15,074 nt of DNA from NCBI GenBank assembly GCA_003990745.1, contig RBNI01003853.1, positions 1-15,074 on the forward strand, given 5' to 3'. A program made the translations under genes and the position numbers. The notes under the pieces were generated by a model. The model was not told the origin of the DNA, did no database searches, and saw nothing but the letters and a program-made list of their open reading frames with translations. How positions within the stretch are numbered: the stretch's first letter is position 1; every line of letters begins with the position of its first letter. Below are positions 1 through 8,439 of the stretch, in pieces. The DNA comes from Jimgerdemannia flammicorona. Its lineage: Eukaryota > Mucoromycota > Endogonomycetes > Endogonales > Endogonaceae.

Positions 1-115
1 CTGATCATAAAGATATTCTTTACCAAAAACCACCTGACAAAGGTCGCAATCACAAACCTCATTATAGTTACCAAATTAGTCACTCATACTTAGTCAGAAA
101 TCGCAGACCAACTTG

Positions 116-123
116 TATAAATA
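116..123 (+). promoter_or_regulatory. TATA box of LTR 1 (U3 promoter)
   Basis: TATAAATA lies inside the larger motif GTATAAATACCC. The same position in the other LTR (10321-10314, minus) is conserved. The start site would be expected about 25-35 bp downstream. Transcription from here runs rightwards into the sense strand of LINE-B. Confidence 0.6.
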
Positions 124-390
124 CCCCTAGTTTCCATCCGAAATAAAGCAGTTTTAGTTCAGTCCTTGATATAAGAATCAAGTCCCCCCACACACACACA
201 TTCCTCTGAGTCTTAGTAATGACATCTAAGTGACTCTAGTGTTTCTAACTAAACTCCAAAAGCCTAGATAACTTCTGCCAGAACTGAGACTGGTATACAA
301 ATTTACAAAGACTTAAGTAAACCCATTGAACCTGAATTCCAAGGCGAATTCAGTCTGTACACAGCAAAGAACAAGACCCTTGAAATAGGG

Positions 391-452
391 CACAAGAGAA
401 AGACCTTTGAAAGATAAGGTACACAAGAGAAAGACCTTTGAAAGATAAGGCA
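391..452 (+). repeat. 31-bp tandem duplication inside LTR 1
   Basis: Units 391-421 and 422-452 differ at one base (ending ..GGTA versus ..GGCA). Each contains AAGACCTTTGAAAGATAAGG. The sequence just upstream (about 366-390, ACAAGACCCTTGAAATAGGG) looks like a third, degenerate unit. The other LTR carries the same two-unit arrangement, so the duplication predates both insertions. Confidence 0.85.
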
Positions 453-592
453 CTGCCACTACAACTACTTAAAGCGAGCACTTCCTCAACTGAAGGCTTC
501 TTGGTACACATTGTGTACTAAGTCCCTAAGTAATAGTCTACTTCCCTAATTATCCAAAGGATAAGAGAGGGATAGAAGTGAGAGTTATTACA

Positions 593-2052
593 CCCTAGTG
601 GCTGGGACAGGTGAGTTGGTGGTGAGGCCATTCTTTTACAAATCAGTTTTGACATGGGCAGTTTTGGCGAATTTCCTGGGATTGATGATATCAGCCAGGG
701 AGGTTCTGAGGCTGGTGGGGGAAGAAGTGGCAGGGGCTGAATCCTTGAAGTTCATCCCTTTGGTAGAGGCAGTGGAGATTGGATTTGTGGAGGAGGATGC
801 GATGGTGAAGGCACTGGAAAAAGAAATGATGGTCAAGAGTGTCAGGATTGGGATGACAAGGTATTTTAGGTGAGACCTGAGAGCTGTTCGACTGGTGGTG
901 GAAGGTTTGCCGACTCTGGGCAGACAGGAGACCAAGGAGATAGTGGTAGAGGCACTGGGTGGCTATAGTGAGATGGTGGATTTCAGATTCATGTTTTGGG
1001 AGGGCACCAAATTGAGGAATGGCAACTGCAAGGTAATGCTGTGACTGGAAGGCAAAGAGGCAATGGGTCTGGGATGAGATTGGCCTGAAGGGATTTAAGT
1101 TGGGAGACAGGAGTGCAAGGTGTGTAGAAGGAAGGGGGCAGAACAGGAGGAGGAAGAGTTGGCAATTGCTCTGGAGGAGAGAGAGGCTGTGATGGAGTTG
1201 AGGAAGAGGAAGTGGGAGGAGTTTGCCAAGGATTGGGTCTGGATTCAGGCAGATGGCAAGTGGAAGTAATGGCAGAAAGGAAATTGGGAGTGTCTGCAGG
1301 TGGCCCTTCAGGGGGTGGCAGTAGAAGAGGAGGCAAGAGTAGAAGTGGCTAAGAACCAGATGGAAGGTGTGGAGGCAGCAGAGGTGTCTTTCTCCCATCT
1401 GGGTGGTGTGGAGAGCTCAGCACATGCACCGGTGAAGGGGAAATAGGCAGATAGGGAGGAGATGGGAGAAGGAGGCTTTGAGGTAGATATCAAAGTAGTG
1501 CCAGAGACGCAGGTTGAGGACACCCATATAGCAGGAGCAGCGAATGTTCATTAGGAGTGCTCTGAGGCTGGTGAGGTGGTACATCTGGAGAAGGTTGTGG
1601 AGGAGGATGAGCTGGTGGATGTGGCTTTGGATATGTTGGCGGACAGAGAACAACTGCAGGAGCTGAGCAGGACCCCCAGGCCTTCGACTCCTGGGCCCCT
1701 GGCAATGACAGCAGAGAGCTGGTATTAGGTGGTACTTGAGGAACTTGTGGAGGAAGACATCAAGGAAGTGGACGTATTTCATGGATCTCAGGAGGCATGG
1801 GAGAGATTTCTCAATGTGGCAATGCAGAGGCCTAAGCTGATGACAGTAATGATTGCAGCTCTTCTGGATGATGAAGGATATGATGTCAATGAGAGCAGAA
1901 TGGCAGACATAAGGAAGGTGGCAGCAGAAAGAGTGGATCTTTTCTGCAGCAGTGCAAATAGTGATCAAATCTGGAGGGTGATTTGCTAGGACTATTGAGA
2001 GATCATTAGAGGAAGGGTGGAGAAAGTGGTGACAGTCCCAGCTGAGCTTTAA
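593..2052 (+). pseudogene. LINE-B ORF1 (RRM-like nucleic-acid-binding protein), 5'-truncated, many stops
   Basis: One reading frame (frame of position 1) can be followed from 598 to a TAA at 2050-2052 without a frameshift. It is broken by stops at 871, 1042, 1075, 1096, 1267, 1444, 1552, 1726, 1987 and 1996 (first bases). Around 880-1010 it reads RLVVEGLPT...GYSEMVDFRFMFWEGTK, matching RRM-like residues of LINE-A ORF1 (LLVRGVPM...YGDMVDIGF..LWEGT). The next part (CKVCRRKGAEQEEEELAIALEE) matches LINE-A again. In LINEs, ORF1 protein binds element RNA and assists target-primed reverse transcription. The far C-terminal stop is uncertain; 1987 or 2050 are candidates. No CCHC knuckle is visible. 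Confidence 0.75.
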
Positions 2053-2063
2053 ACAATTCTTTG

Positions 2064-2517
2064 ATGATAATGAACAGCTTATATATATTATTGATCAACA
2101 TCAATGGGTTGTATGATGGTGTTAAGAGGTGGAGACTGTTTTGCTGGCTTAAAGTCAGAAGATATGATATTGTTTTCCTTCAGGATGTTCAGGCATATGG
2201 TGAGCAGAACTTTGAGGTGTGGAGTAAAGAATGGTATGGTAGTACAGGCTGGAACAAGCAGGTGGGCATCCTGGTTGGTATTGGTAAAGGTGAGCTGGTG
2301 GAGGTTGAGGTGTATAGTGATAGATTGGTGTGGGGAAGGCTAAAAGGAGGGGTAGGTGATGGTCTTGCAGTAGGCTCAGTTTATCTCTCTGCAGTTGGCA
2401 GAGAGTGAAAGCAATGGGTTGAGGACTGGTGAGCTTGGGAGGGTTGGGAGGTGGTAGCACTGAACATTCTGGGGGGGGATTTCAATATGGTGCATGATAG
2501 GACACTAGACAGATCAG
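2064..2517 (+). pseudogene. LINE-B ORF2, N-terminal half of the endonuclease (split by LINE-A)
   Basis: Starts at ATG 2064 or 2070, just after ORF1, in the frame of position 3. It shows APE-like endonuclease (EEP fold) signatures: NINGLYDGVKRW..., DIVFLQDV and, at the end, LGGDFNMVHDRTLDRS, which is the GDFN...LDR block. Stops interrupt it at 2406-2408 and 2430-2432, both TGA. At 2517 LINE-A begins. Joining 2517 to 8440 restores an uninterrupted codon (GAT) and the expected LDRSDG block, so the break is due purely to the insertion. In LINEs this domain nicks the target DNA. Asp replaces the usual Glu in LQE(T/V), as in LINE-A. Confidence 0.85.
2501..2517 (+). repeat. Left copy of the 17-bp target site duplication of LINE-A
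   Basis: GACACTAGACAGATCAG here is repeated exactly at 8423-8439, directly after the poly(A) tail. It is the hallmark of target-primed reverse transcription by an endonuclease-bearing LINE, and it fixes the LINE-A ends. Confidence 0.97.
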
Positions 2518-2598
2518 GATCTCTCTCTGCTACAATTCACATTACACACACTTTACAACATATGTTCAACTCGTTTATTGGAGAAAGATATTAAGGAG

Positions 2599-4632
2599 AT
2601 GTCAACCAGTAAGCAAGCTGACATACATACTAGGTCAGGTGGACCTGGGGCCTTCGACTGGCAGCAGGTCGAGAGAGGGTATGGACTGGGGATGGGGTCT
2701 TTCAGTGGCTTGAGTGGGCAGGGCAGCTTGGGTAGTGGGGGTGACACTGGTGGGGGGGCTGGAGGAAAGCAGGGGAGGAGCTTTGCAGACATGCTGAGGA
2801 ATGGGGGTTGGCCGATGGGCTCTCGTGGTGGACAGGTAGGAGGGAAGGGGAAGCAGAAGGATGGGAATGCTGGGGGAGCTGGGCCTTTGCTGGTGAGAGG
2901 TGGTGGAAGTGGAGTAGCTGCTGGGGGTGGTGGCAGGACTGCTGATGGTGGTGTGATGGTGAATCAGGAAAAAAAAAGAGATGTGACAGCTGATGGCCAG
3001 GAGGGGCAGGGGTTCCCAATGCAGAAGAAGAACCTGGCAGATGGTGTAATGGGACTGGTGGTGGCCCCATTGCTCAAGAAGTCGATCTTGGAGTTTGTGG
3101 TGACCTTGTGCTTCAGGGGCTTGGTGGTGATAGCAAGGATGGTCCTGGGGCTTAACTTGTGGCAGGTGGCTGGTGCGGCCTTAGTGAAGTTCTTGAAGGG
3201 CCTGGAGGGAGTTGAGGTGGGCTTTGAGGAGGTGGGACTACTGGACAAGGCCATGAAGACTGAAGTGATGGTTGGGGAGGTGGTGGTCCCCATGGTGAGG
3301 TGCTTAAGGTGGGACCCCAGGGTGGTGCAGCTTCTGGTGAGGGGGGTGCCCATGGTGACTAAGGAGGAGACTAGGAGGTGGGTGAAGGAGGCAATGGTAG
3401 AGTATGGTGATATGGTGGACATTGGCTTTTAGTTGTGGGAGGGGACAATGTTCAGGATGGGCGACGTTGATGTCAGGATTCGGTTGGCAGAGAAGGAGGC
3501 CACAGAGAAGACAAGTGACTGGCCCTCAGTGCTGATGTGGGGAGCCATCATCTGCAAGGTATCAAGGGTGAAAGGGAGTGAAGAGGAGGAGGAGGACTTG
3601 TTGGAGGCACTGGAGGAGTTAGGTGGTGCTGTAGAGAGGAGGGCAAAGGTCTGGAAACTGTATGAGGAGTTGATACATCTGGAGGTTGTGGGTGGGAAGC
3701 ATATCCATATGGATAAGAAGCAGTGGGAGTGGGCCCAGAGATGCAAGAGGCAGAGGGAGCTGTTGGCTAGTATAATGGGAGGGGTGAAGAAGAAGTCAGT
3801 TGGAGCTGAGGAGTCTGGAGGTATTGAGGCCAGTGTCTGGGCTGGCAAAGGAGGAGAGGAGGTGGAGGTGAAGGAGGTGGAGGCTGGGAAGATGCTGGAC
3901 AAGAACCCATTTGTGGATGGTACCTTTGAAGTGTGGGAGACTGGAGTTGGATGCCACCCCCCCCCACTTATCAGGAGGGGCCTAGTGGGGAAGAGAGGGA
4001 CGATGGAGGATACGCAGATACAGGGGGCCCAGCAGGTGCGCTTTGGGGTCCCTAATGTGATGTAAGGGGGTCAGGTGGTGGCAGTTGGCAAGGATGAGCT
4101 GGTGGATGTCCTGGAGGAGGAGTGGGATGAGGCTGCCAGTGTAGGAGCTGACACCACGATGCTGGATACAGGGCAGCCAGGGACTCCTGGGGGGAAAGAG
4201 GTGGGGAACTTGTTGTAGATATGCAAGGTAATGGATAATCTCACAGTGGAGGCTCTGGGGGAAGTAGACCTGTGGGCAATGTCAGAGGAGCATTGAGCAT
4301 GGATTCTGCATGGTGATGGAATGGTGGAGGCATTGATGGTGGAGCTTCTGGAAATTTTCCTGGAGGAGGAGGGATATGAGGTTGACAAGGTGGGGAAGGC
4401 AGAGCTGGGGGTGGTTGCTGGTGAGCAGGCAGTCTACTGTTGGGCAGAGCATCATAGTCTGCAGCTCTGGCAGGAGGCCTGTCTGGAGTATCATGAGGAC
4501 TTTGAGGAGCAAGAAGATGGGGCAATGGTAGAACTTCTGGGAGAGTTGGAGGCCCAGGAAGCTGGGGAGAGGGAATTAGCTGCTGAACATGACTTGGACT
4601 TGGCACAGGAGGAGCAGAATGTGGACTTATAG
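2599..4632 (+). pseudogene. LINE-A ORF1 (Gly-rich N-terminus, RRM-like core), interrupted by four stops
   Basis: A single frame runs from ATG 2599 (MSTSKQADIHTRSGGPG...) to TAG 4630-4632, 677 codons, with no frameshift. Stops lie at 3430-3432 (TAG), 4063-4065 (TAA), 4216-4218 (TAG) and 4294-4296 (TGA). Layout: residues about 1-150 are Gly/Ser-rich and basic. About 155-215 is hydrophobic. About 235-300 is RRM-like (VVQLLVRGVPM..KEETRRWVKEAMVEYGDMVDIGF). Then come an acidic Glu-rich stretch (GSEEEEEDLLEALEEL) and a long Glu-rich tail. No CCHC knuckle is visible where related ORF1 proteins often have one. The role known for the family is RNA binding and chaperoning. ATG 2599 was chosen because it is the first ATG in this frame; the open stretch upstream (2578) has only TTG. 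Confidence 0.8.
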
Positions 4633-4668
4633 AGGATGGGATCCCTGATATACATATCATTATTTTTT

Positions 4669-7600
4669 ATGAACAGTACAACCAACATTTTCTCCTTGAA
4701 TATGAATGGGTTAAGGGGCTCTGGGCAGTGTAGGAACATTTTTACTTGGCTCAAGGGATTGGAGGCTGATCTCTTTTTACTACAGGATGTTTGGTGTGAG
4801 AATGAGGATGATTGAGTAGAGTGGACTAGGGAATGGGGTAGGGTTACTGCTTGGTTTGGAAAGGTTGCGATTCTGGTGAGGAAGGGCAGAGGAGACTTGG
4901 GGGGAATCAGGAGCTGGAGTGATCACTTGGTCTGGGGAGATTGGCATTGGCCAAGGTGGGAATCGGTGAAGGTGGGCTCTTGCTACTGCCCTGTAGCAAG
5001 GGGCGAGAGAATTGCATGGATTAGGGGGCTGCTGGTGGAGGGTATTCTCTTGGAGGAAGGGGTTGATGTGCTCAGTGGAGACTTTAATATGGTTTGGGAT
5101 CAGTGTCTGGACAGAACTGATGGAGGGTGGTGTGCCAGGGGTAGAAGTGGAGGTCTGGATGCATGGGAGAAGGTGGAGACATTAAGCTCCCTGGGGGATA
5201 TGGGCAGAATAAGATGGGGTGATACCAGGGTCTACACATATTGGGTGAATGGCTTGGGCACAAGGATTGACTGGATTCTGACGGTGGAGTGCTGGGGTGT
5301 GGATGTTTGGAAGGCATTAGAAGTGGAGTGGTGCCCATGGTCTGATCACTGAAGACTATTGGGGCAGGGGCAGTTTGGGGGGAGTGGAGATGGACCTGGA
5401 CATTGGCATCTTAACTCCTCCCTGCTGGCTGAGAAGGAGTTGTGGGAATTATGGGTGGAGGACATTCAGGCAAAAGTTTTTCTCTGGAGGTGTGAGGGTT
5501 TGCCTGTGGCTGTCTGCTGGATGAGATTGAAAGAGGCTGCGAGGGTTTATTGGGGAGAGGCCAGGAGGCAGAGGAGGAGGTGCATGAGGTGTGCTTCCAG
5601 CAGGCTGAGGAGACTCCAAATGGATTGGGCAGATTTGCTCACTGTTATCGGGGTGGAGGATTGGAGGATAGAGAGGGCAAAATTGGAGATAGTGGAACTA
5701 CAACAGGTGTTGAGAGAAGAGGAGGAGACCCACATGCAGGGCATAGCTGCAAGGCTATGGTGGCAGGGGCTTGAGGAGGGTGAGCGGCCTACTAGGTACT
5801 TGTCAAGACTTCTCAAAGCTAGGAGAGTACGACATCAGTGGGATGGGGTCCTGGATGCTGGTGGGGACATGGTCCATGGAACACAACAAATCTTAGGAGT
5901 TTTGAAGGAGAGATGGCAGGGCTTGTGGAGTGAGGGAGAAGGGGGTGCTGATGAGGTGGAGATTGTGGATACACTAGAAGAGTGGAGGCTGCCACAAGTA
6001 GCCGGACTGGGTGACTTGATCCTACTGGTGCAGAGAGAGGAGATCCAGAGTGTCCTGGCTGCAACTAAACTTGGGATGGTGCCAGGGGAGGATGGATTGC
6101 CATGGGACTTCTGAAAGAAGATGGTGGATATCTTCGGAGTTTTGGGTGAGATGGCTGCTCTCTGTGACCATGTCCTTCAAAGTGGTGAGTGGGTTGGAGA
6201 GCAGGATCTTGGGCTGGTGGCCTTATTGTACAAAGACAAGAGGAGGAGGGAAGACTGGAAGAACTGGAGGCCGATCATGCTTCTGGACATGGACAGGAAG
6301 ATGGTGACTAAGGTGATTGTTGCAAGACTACAGACAGTTGCCCAACAGGTGCTGGGAGAGGAGCAGCAGGGCTTTGTTGGAGGCAGACTTATAAGAGATG
6401 GGACTGCATGAGTTCATGGTGTTATTGAAGGGGCCCAGGCCTGTGAACTGGATGGAAGGTTGGTCTTTTGGACCAGGAGAAGACCTATGACTGTGTATGG
6501 CAGGTGTGGCTGGGCAAGGTTTTGGATTGAATTGGAGTTCCCCCAAGATTTAGGACCTCTATATTGAGTCTGCTGGAAGGCAGTCATACAGCTCTGATGT
6601 GTAATGGTCACCATGGGAGGGCATTTTCCTTGGAAAGAGGAGTTCCTCAGGGGGACCCTCTGTCCCCTATTCTCTATGCCCTTTCGCTGAAGCTGTTGAT
6701 GGATAGGATTTGCCAAAAGGTAGCCTGGCTCTCTATATATGGTATAGTGTGGAAGGTGGGGGCCTTTGCTGATGATATGGTGGTTGGACTTGGGTCTGTG
6801 GCAGATGTAGCAGCACTTCAGGAGACTGTGGAATGGTATGAGGCTCACTCAGGGGTGAAGCTCAACTGGCATAAGTATAAGACAATGGTGCTAGGGAATG
6901 GACTAGTGGGTGAGGATATCATTGGAACAATTGTCCCTTCTGGTGAGGTGGTGCGGTATCTGGGCATCTTCCTCTCTGTATATGGTTCTGTCTTGCCACA
7001 AGTGTGGTGGGAGAGTAGGGTGAATATTTGGGGAGAGGCCCTTAGAGGTTGGGGAGGCTGTCATATCTCTCTAGCAGGGTGGGTGTCAATCCTGAATATA
7101 TATTGGTTCCCCAAGCTATGGTATGTGGCATATCATCTCAACTTCCCTGTGTGGGTGGTGAAGAAGCTGATGAAGGTGGCTAGGGATTAGATTTGGGCAG
7201 AGAGGAGGTCCCAGGTCAGTTGGGATACTCTTGCGAGGCCAGTAGTCAGGGGAGGTCTTGGCCTGGTGGATTTCCCTAAGAGGCTGCACTGCTTGCAAGC
7301 CTGGTGGTTGAAGAGAGCTGTGGAACTGCAGAGTGGAGGTTGGGTGTCTCTGCTGCAGAAGGTATGGAATATGCAAACATCCCCTTGAGGGTCCTCCAGA
7401 GATCTGCTCTCTTTGGTGGGGCTGAATGGAATTCGGAGGCTGCAGTTCAAGGGCTTTTGGTGGGAAGTGGCTGATGGAGCATACCGAATTGGCCTGTGCT
7501 GGCAAGGTAATGAGGGGGAGGCAGTGTGGGGGCCTAATATGTGGCATTGGGATAGATTGCTCCTGGGGAGTGCTCCACTTACTACATTCAATATTGGGGA

Positions 7601-8315
7601 GGGAGTGGAGTGTCAGCAGGGGCTTGGCCAGAATCTGTGGCCGAGTGGCTGACAGGCAGCAGGGATCGGTAAGGAGTGGGACTGGGCTGGTATCTGGTCT
7701 TGGAGTGCAGAGGTATGGAGGTGGCTTCCCCCCAAGTTCTGGGTGGTATGGTGGAGAATGTTGTGGAGGAATGTCATGTTGAATTTCCATATGAGGCATT
7801 TGGTAGATGGTGGACAATTTGATTGTGAGGAGTGTTATGATATTGGGTGAGCTGGGGGTCATATACAGATACTAGAACATTGGCTGGGAGAGTGTGAGGT
7901 TTTGGGGGAATTTTGGGCTGAAATAGGGGATAGACTGGGTGTGGAGCATTGGCTGGTAGGGGAGCAAGATCGCTGGGAAGACTTGAGATCTCGGCTTGTG
8001 GGTGGGGTGGGTGATAGTTGGCTCACTGTATAGTAGGTATTAGCAGTATGGGTGGGACTGGCAGGACATTGGCTTTTTGTATTTGAGGAGGGGCAGTGGT
8101 TGGGGCTGTGGGAGAAGATGTTAAGGTAGGAAGGGCTGTTGGGGAATCTGCTGATGGGATGGTAGGTGGGTTGGGGTCCACAGGGGGGACGTCATCACAG
8201 TTTGGTGGTAAGGATCTGTGAGCAGAGTGGTGGGAGAGTGGCGATTGTGTTAGACAAAGTGGTCTTTCATCAGGAAGGGGTAGAGGGGGGGGGCCCCCCT
8301 AGGGGGATTAGATAG
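4669..8315 (+). pseudogene. LINE-A ORF2 (APE-like endonuclease, reverse transcriptase, C-terminal CCHC), 13 stops and one frameshift
   Basis: About 1,216 codons from ATG 4669 (MNSTTNIFSLNMNGLRG) to TAG 8313-8315. Endonuclease: LFLLQDV, GDFN at 5077-5088, LDRTDG, GTRIDWIL, CPWSDH near 5350. Linker: GLEEGERPTRYLSRLLKARRV near 5800. RT: QQGFVGGR near 6370; motif A LDQEKTYDCVW, first Asp at 6471-6473; GVPQGDPLSPILY near 6640; FADD at 6765-6776; GVKLNWHK; VRYLGIFLS. C-terminus: CX2C-X14-HX4C (Cys 7824 and 7833, His 7878, Cys 7893). Stops at 4813, 5350, 6112, 6409, 6528, 7188, 7386, 7650, 7848, 8031, 8034, 8127 and 8163. A one-base loss just before 6470 moves the frame. It would nick the target and copy LINE RNA; this copy is inactive. 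Confidence 0.93.
8288..8306. repeat. Overlapping GC palindromes at the end of LINE-A ORF2
   Basis: GGGGGGCCCCCC (8288-8299) and CCCCCTAGGGGG (8295-8306) are each perfect 12-bp palindromes sharing the C run. Together they could form alternative hairpins in the LINE RNA just before the ORF2 stop. No function is known to me. Confidence 0.6.
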
Positions 8316-8355
8316 GGGGTGGAATCACTGTATTTATATGAGATAGATGGATAGT

Positions 8356-8361
8356 AATAAA
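8356..8361 (+). promoter_or_regulatory. Polyadenylation signal AATAAA of LINE-A
   Basis: AATAAA sits 21 bp before the start of the A tail (8383), the normal distance for a cleavage and polyadenylation signal, in a short 3' UTR (8316-8382). Confidence 0.7.
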
Positions 8362-8379
8362 GGAATAGAGTCCAAGTGA

Positions 8380-8382
<3 letters not shown>

Positions 8383-8422
<40 letters not shown>
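8383..8422 (+). repeat. 40-bp poly(A) tail of LINE-A
   Basis: Forty uninterrupted A residues between the 3' UTR and the right target duplication. A pure run this long erodes quickly, so the insertion looks recent (assembly or slippage error in its length is possible). Confidence 0.95.
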
Positions 8423-8424
<2 letters not shown>

Positions 8425-8439
8425 CACTAGACAGATCAG
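8423..8439 (+). repeat. Right copy of the LINE-A target site duplication
   Basis: Identical over 17 bp to 2501-2517. Immediately after it LINE-B continues with ATGGAGAGACAGG, completing the LDRSDG block of its endonuclease. Confidence 0.97.

Larger units (their letters stand above)
2..592 (+). repeat. LTR 1 of a Ty3/gypsy element (plus orientation)
   Basis: A 591-bp sequence that begins TGATCA and ends TTATTACA, giving the usual TG...CA LTR ends. Its reverse complement recurs at 9843-10435 with about 95% identity by eye; most differences are transitions. It holds a TATA box (116-123), an AATAAA (142-147), a short CA repeat (about 189-200) and a 31-bp tandem duplication (391-452). LINE sequence starts directly at 593 and no primer-binding site follows, so this is either the 3' LTR of an element lying off the left edge or a solo LTR. 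The window begins one base before the TG, so the left boundary rests on the match to the other copy only. Confidence 0.9.
593..2517 (+). mobile_element. LINE-B, 5' piece (older non-LTR retrotransposon, split)
   Basis: Contains most of ORF1 and the first part of the ORF2 endonuclease of a LINE related to but clearly diverged from LINE-A. It starts abruptly at the LTR 1 end (593) in the middle of ORF1. By alignment with LINE-A, roughly the first 440 coding bases and the 5' UTR are missing here. It ends at 2517, where LINE-A is inserted; the copy resumes at 8440 in the same reading frame. The left truncation is best explained by the LTR element having inserted into it. Confidence 0.85.
2518..8422 (+). 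mobile_element. LINE-A, apparently full-length non-LTR retrotransposon (Tad/L1-like) with poly(A) tail
   Basis: A 5,905-bp insertion bounded by a perfect 17-bp target duplication and ending in 40 A residues. It carries a short 5' UTR (2518-2598, starting GATCTCTCTCTGC), ORF1 (2599-4632), a 36-nt gap, ORF2 with endonuclease, RT and C-terminal zinc-finger-like motif (4669-8315), a 3' UTR with AATAAA and the tail. The presence of a 5' UTR plus a complete ORF1 suggests it is not 5'-truncated. It has landed in a diverged copy of its own family. The coding strand is strikingly G-rich and C-poor. Despite the young-looking ends, both ORFs contain many stops. Confidence 0.95.

Noticed and set aside
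189..200. CA microsatellite as a separate feature
   Set aside because: Short, and part of the LTR in both copies; recorded within the LTR entry.
593..612. Primer-binding site after LTR 1 (TGGCTGGGAC)
   Set aside because: It begins TGG, but the following sequence is LINE-B ORF1 in frame, so LTR 1 is not a 5' LTR with its body to the right.
691..1398. Long minus-strand open frame (about 235 codons) opposite LINE-B ORF1
   Set aside because: Low-complexity Pro/Leu/His/Ser-rich translation of the G-rich sense strand; no family resemblance, and the sense frame matches LINE-A ORF1.
7116..7862. Minus-strand open frame (about 248 codons) opposite LINE-A ORF2
   Set aside because: A shadow of the RT C-terminal region; Pro/His/Ser-rich, no motif, and the sense strand reads as LINE ORF2.
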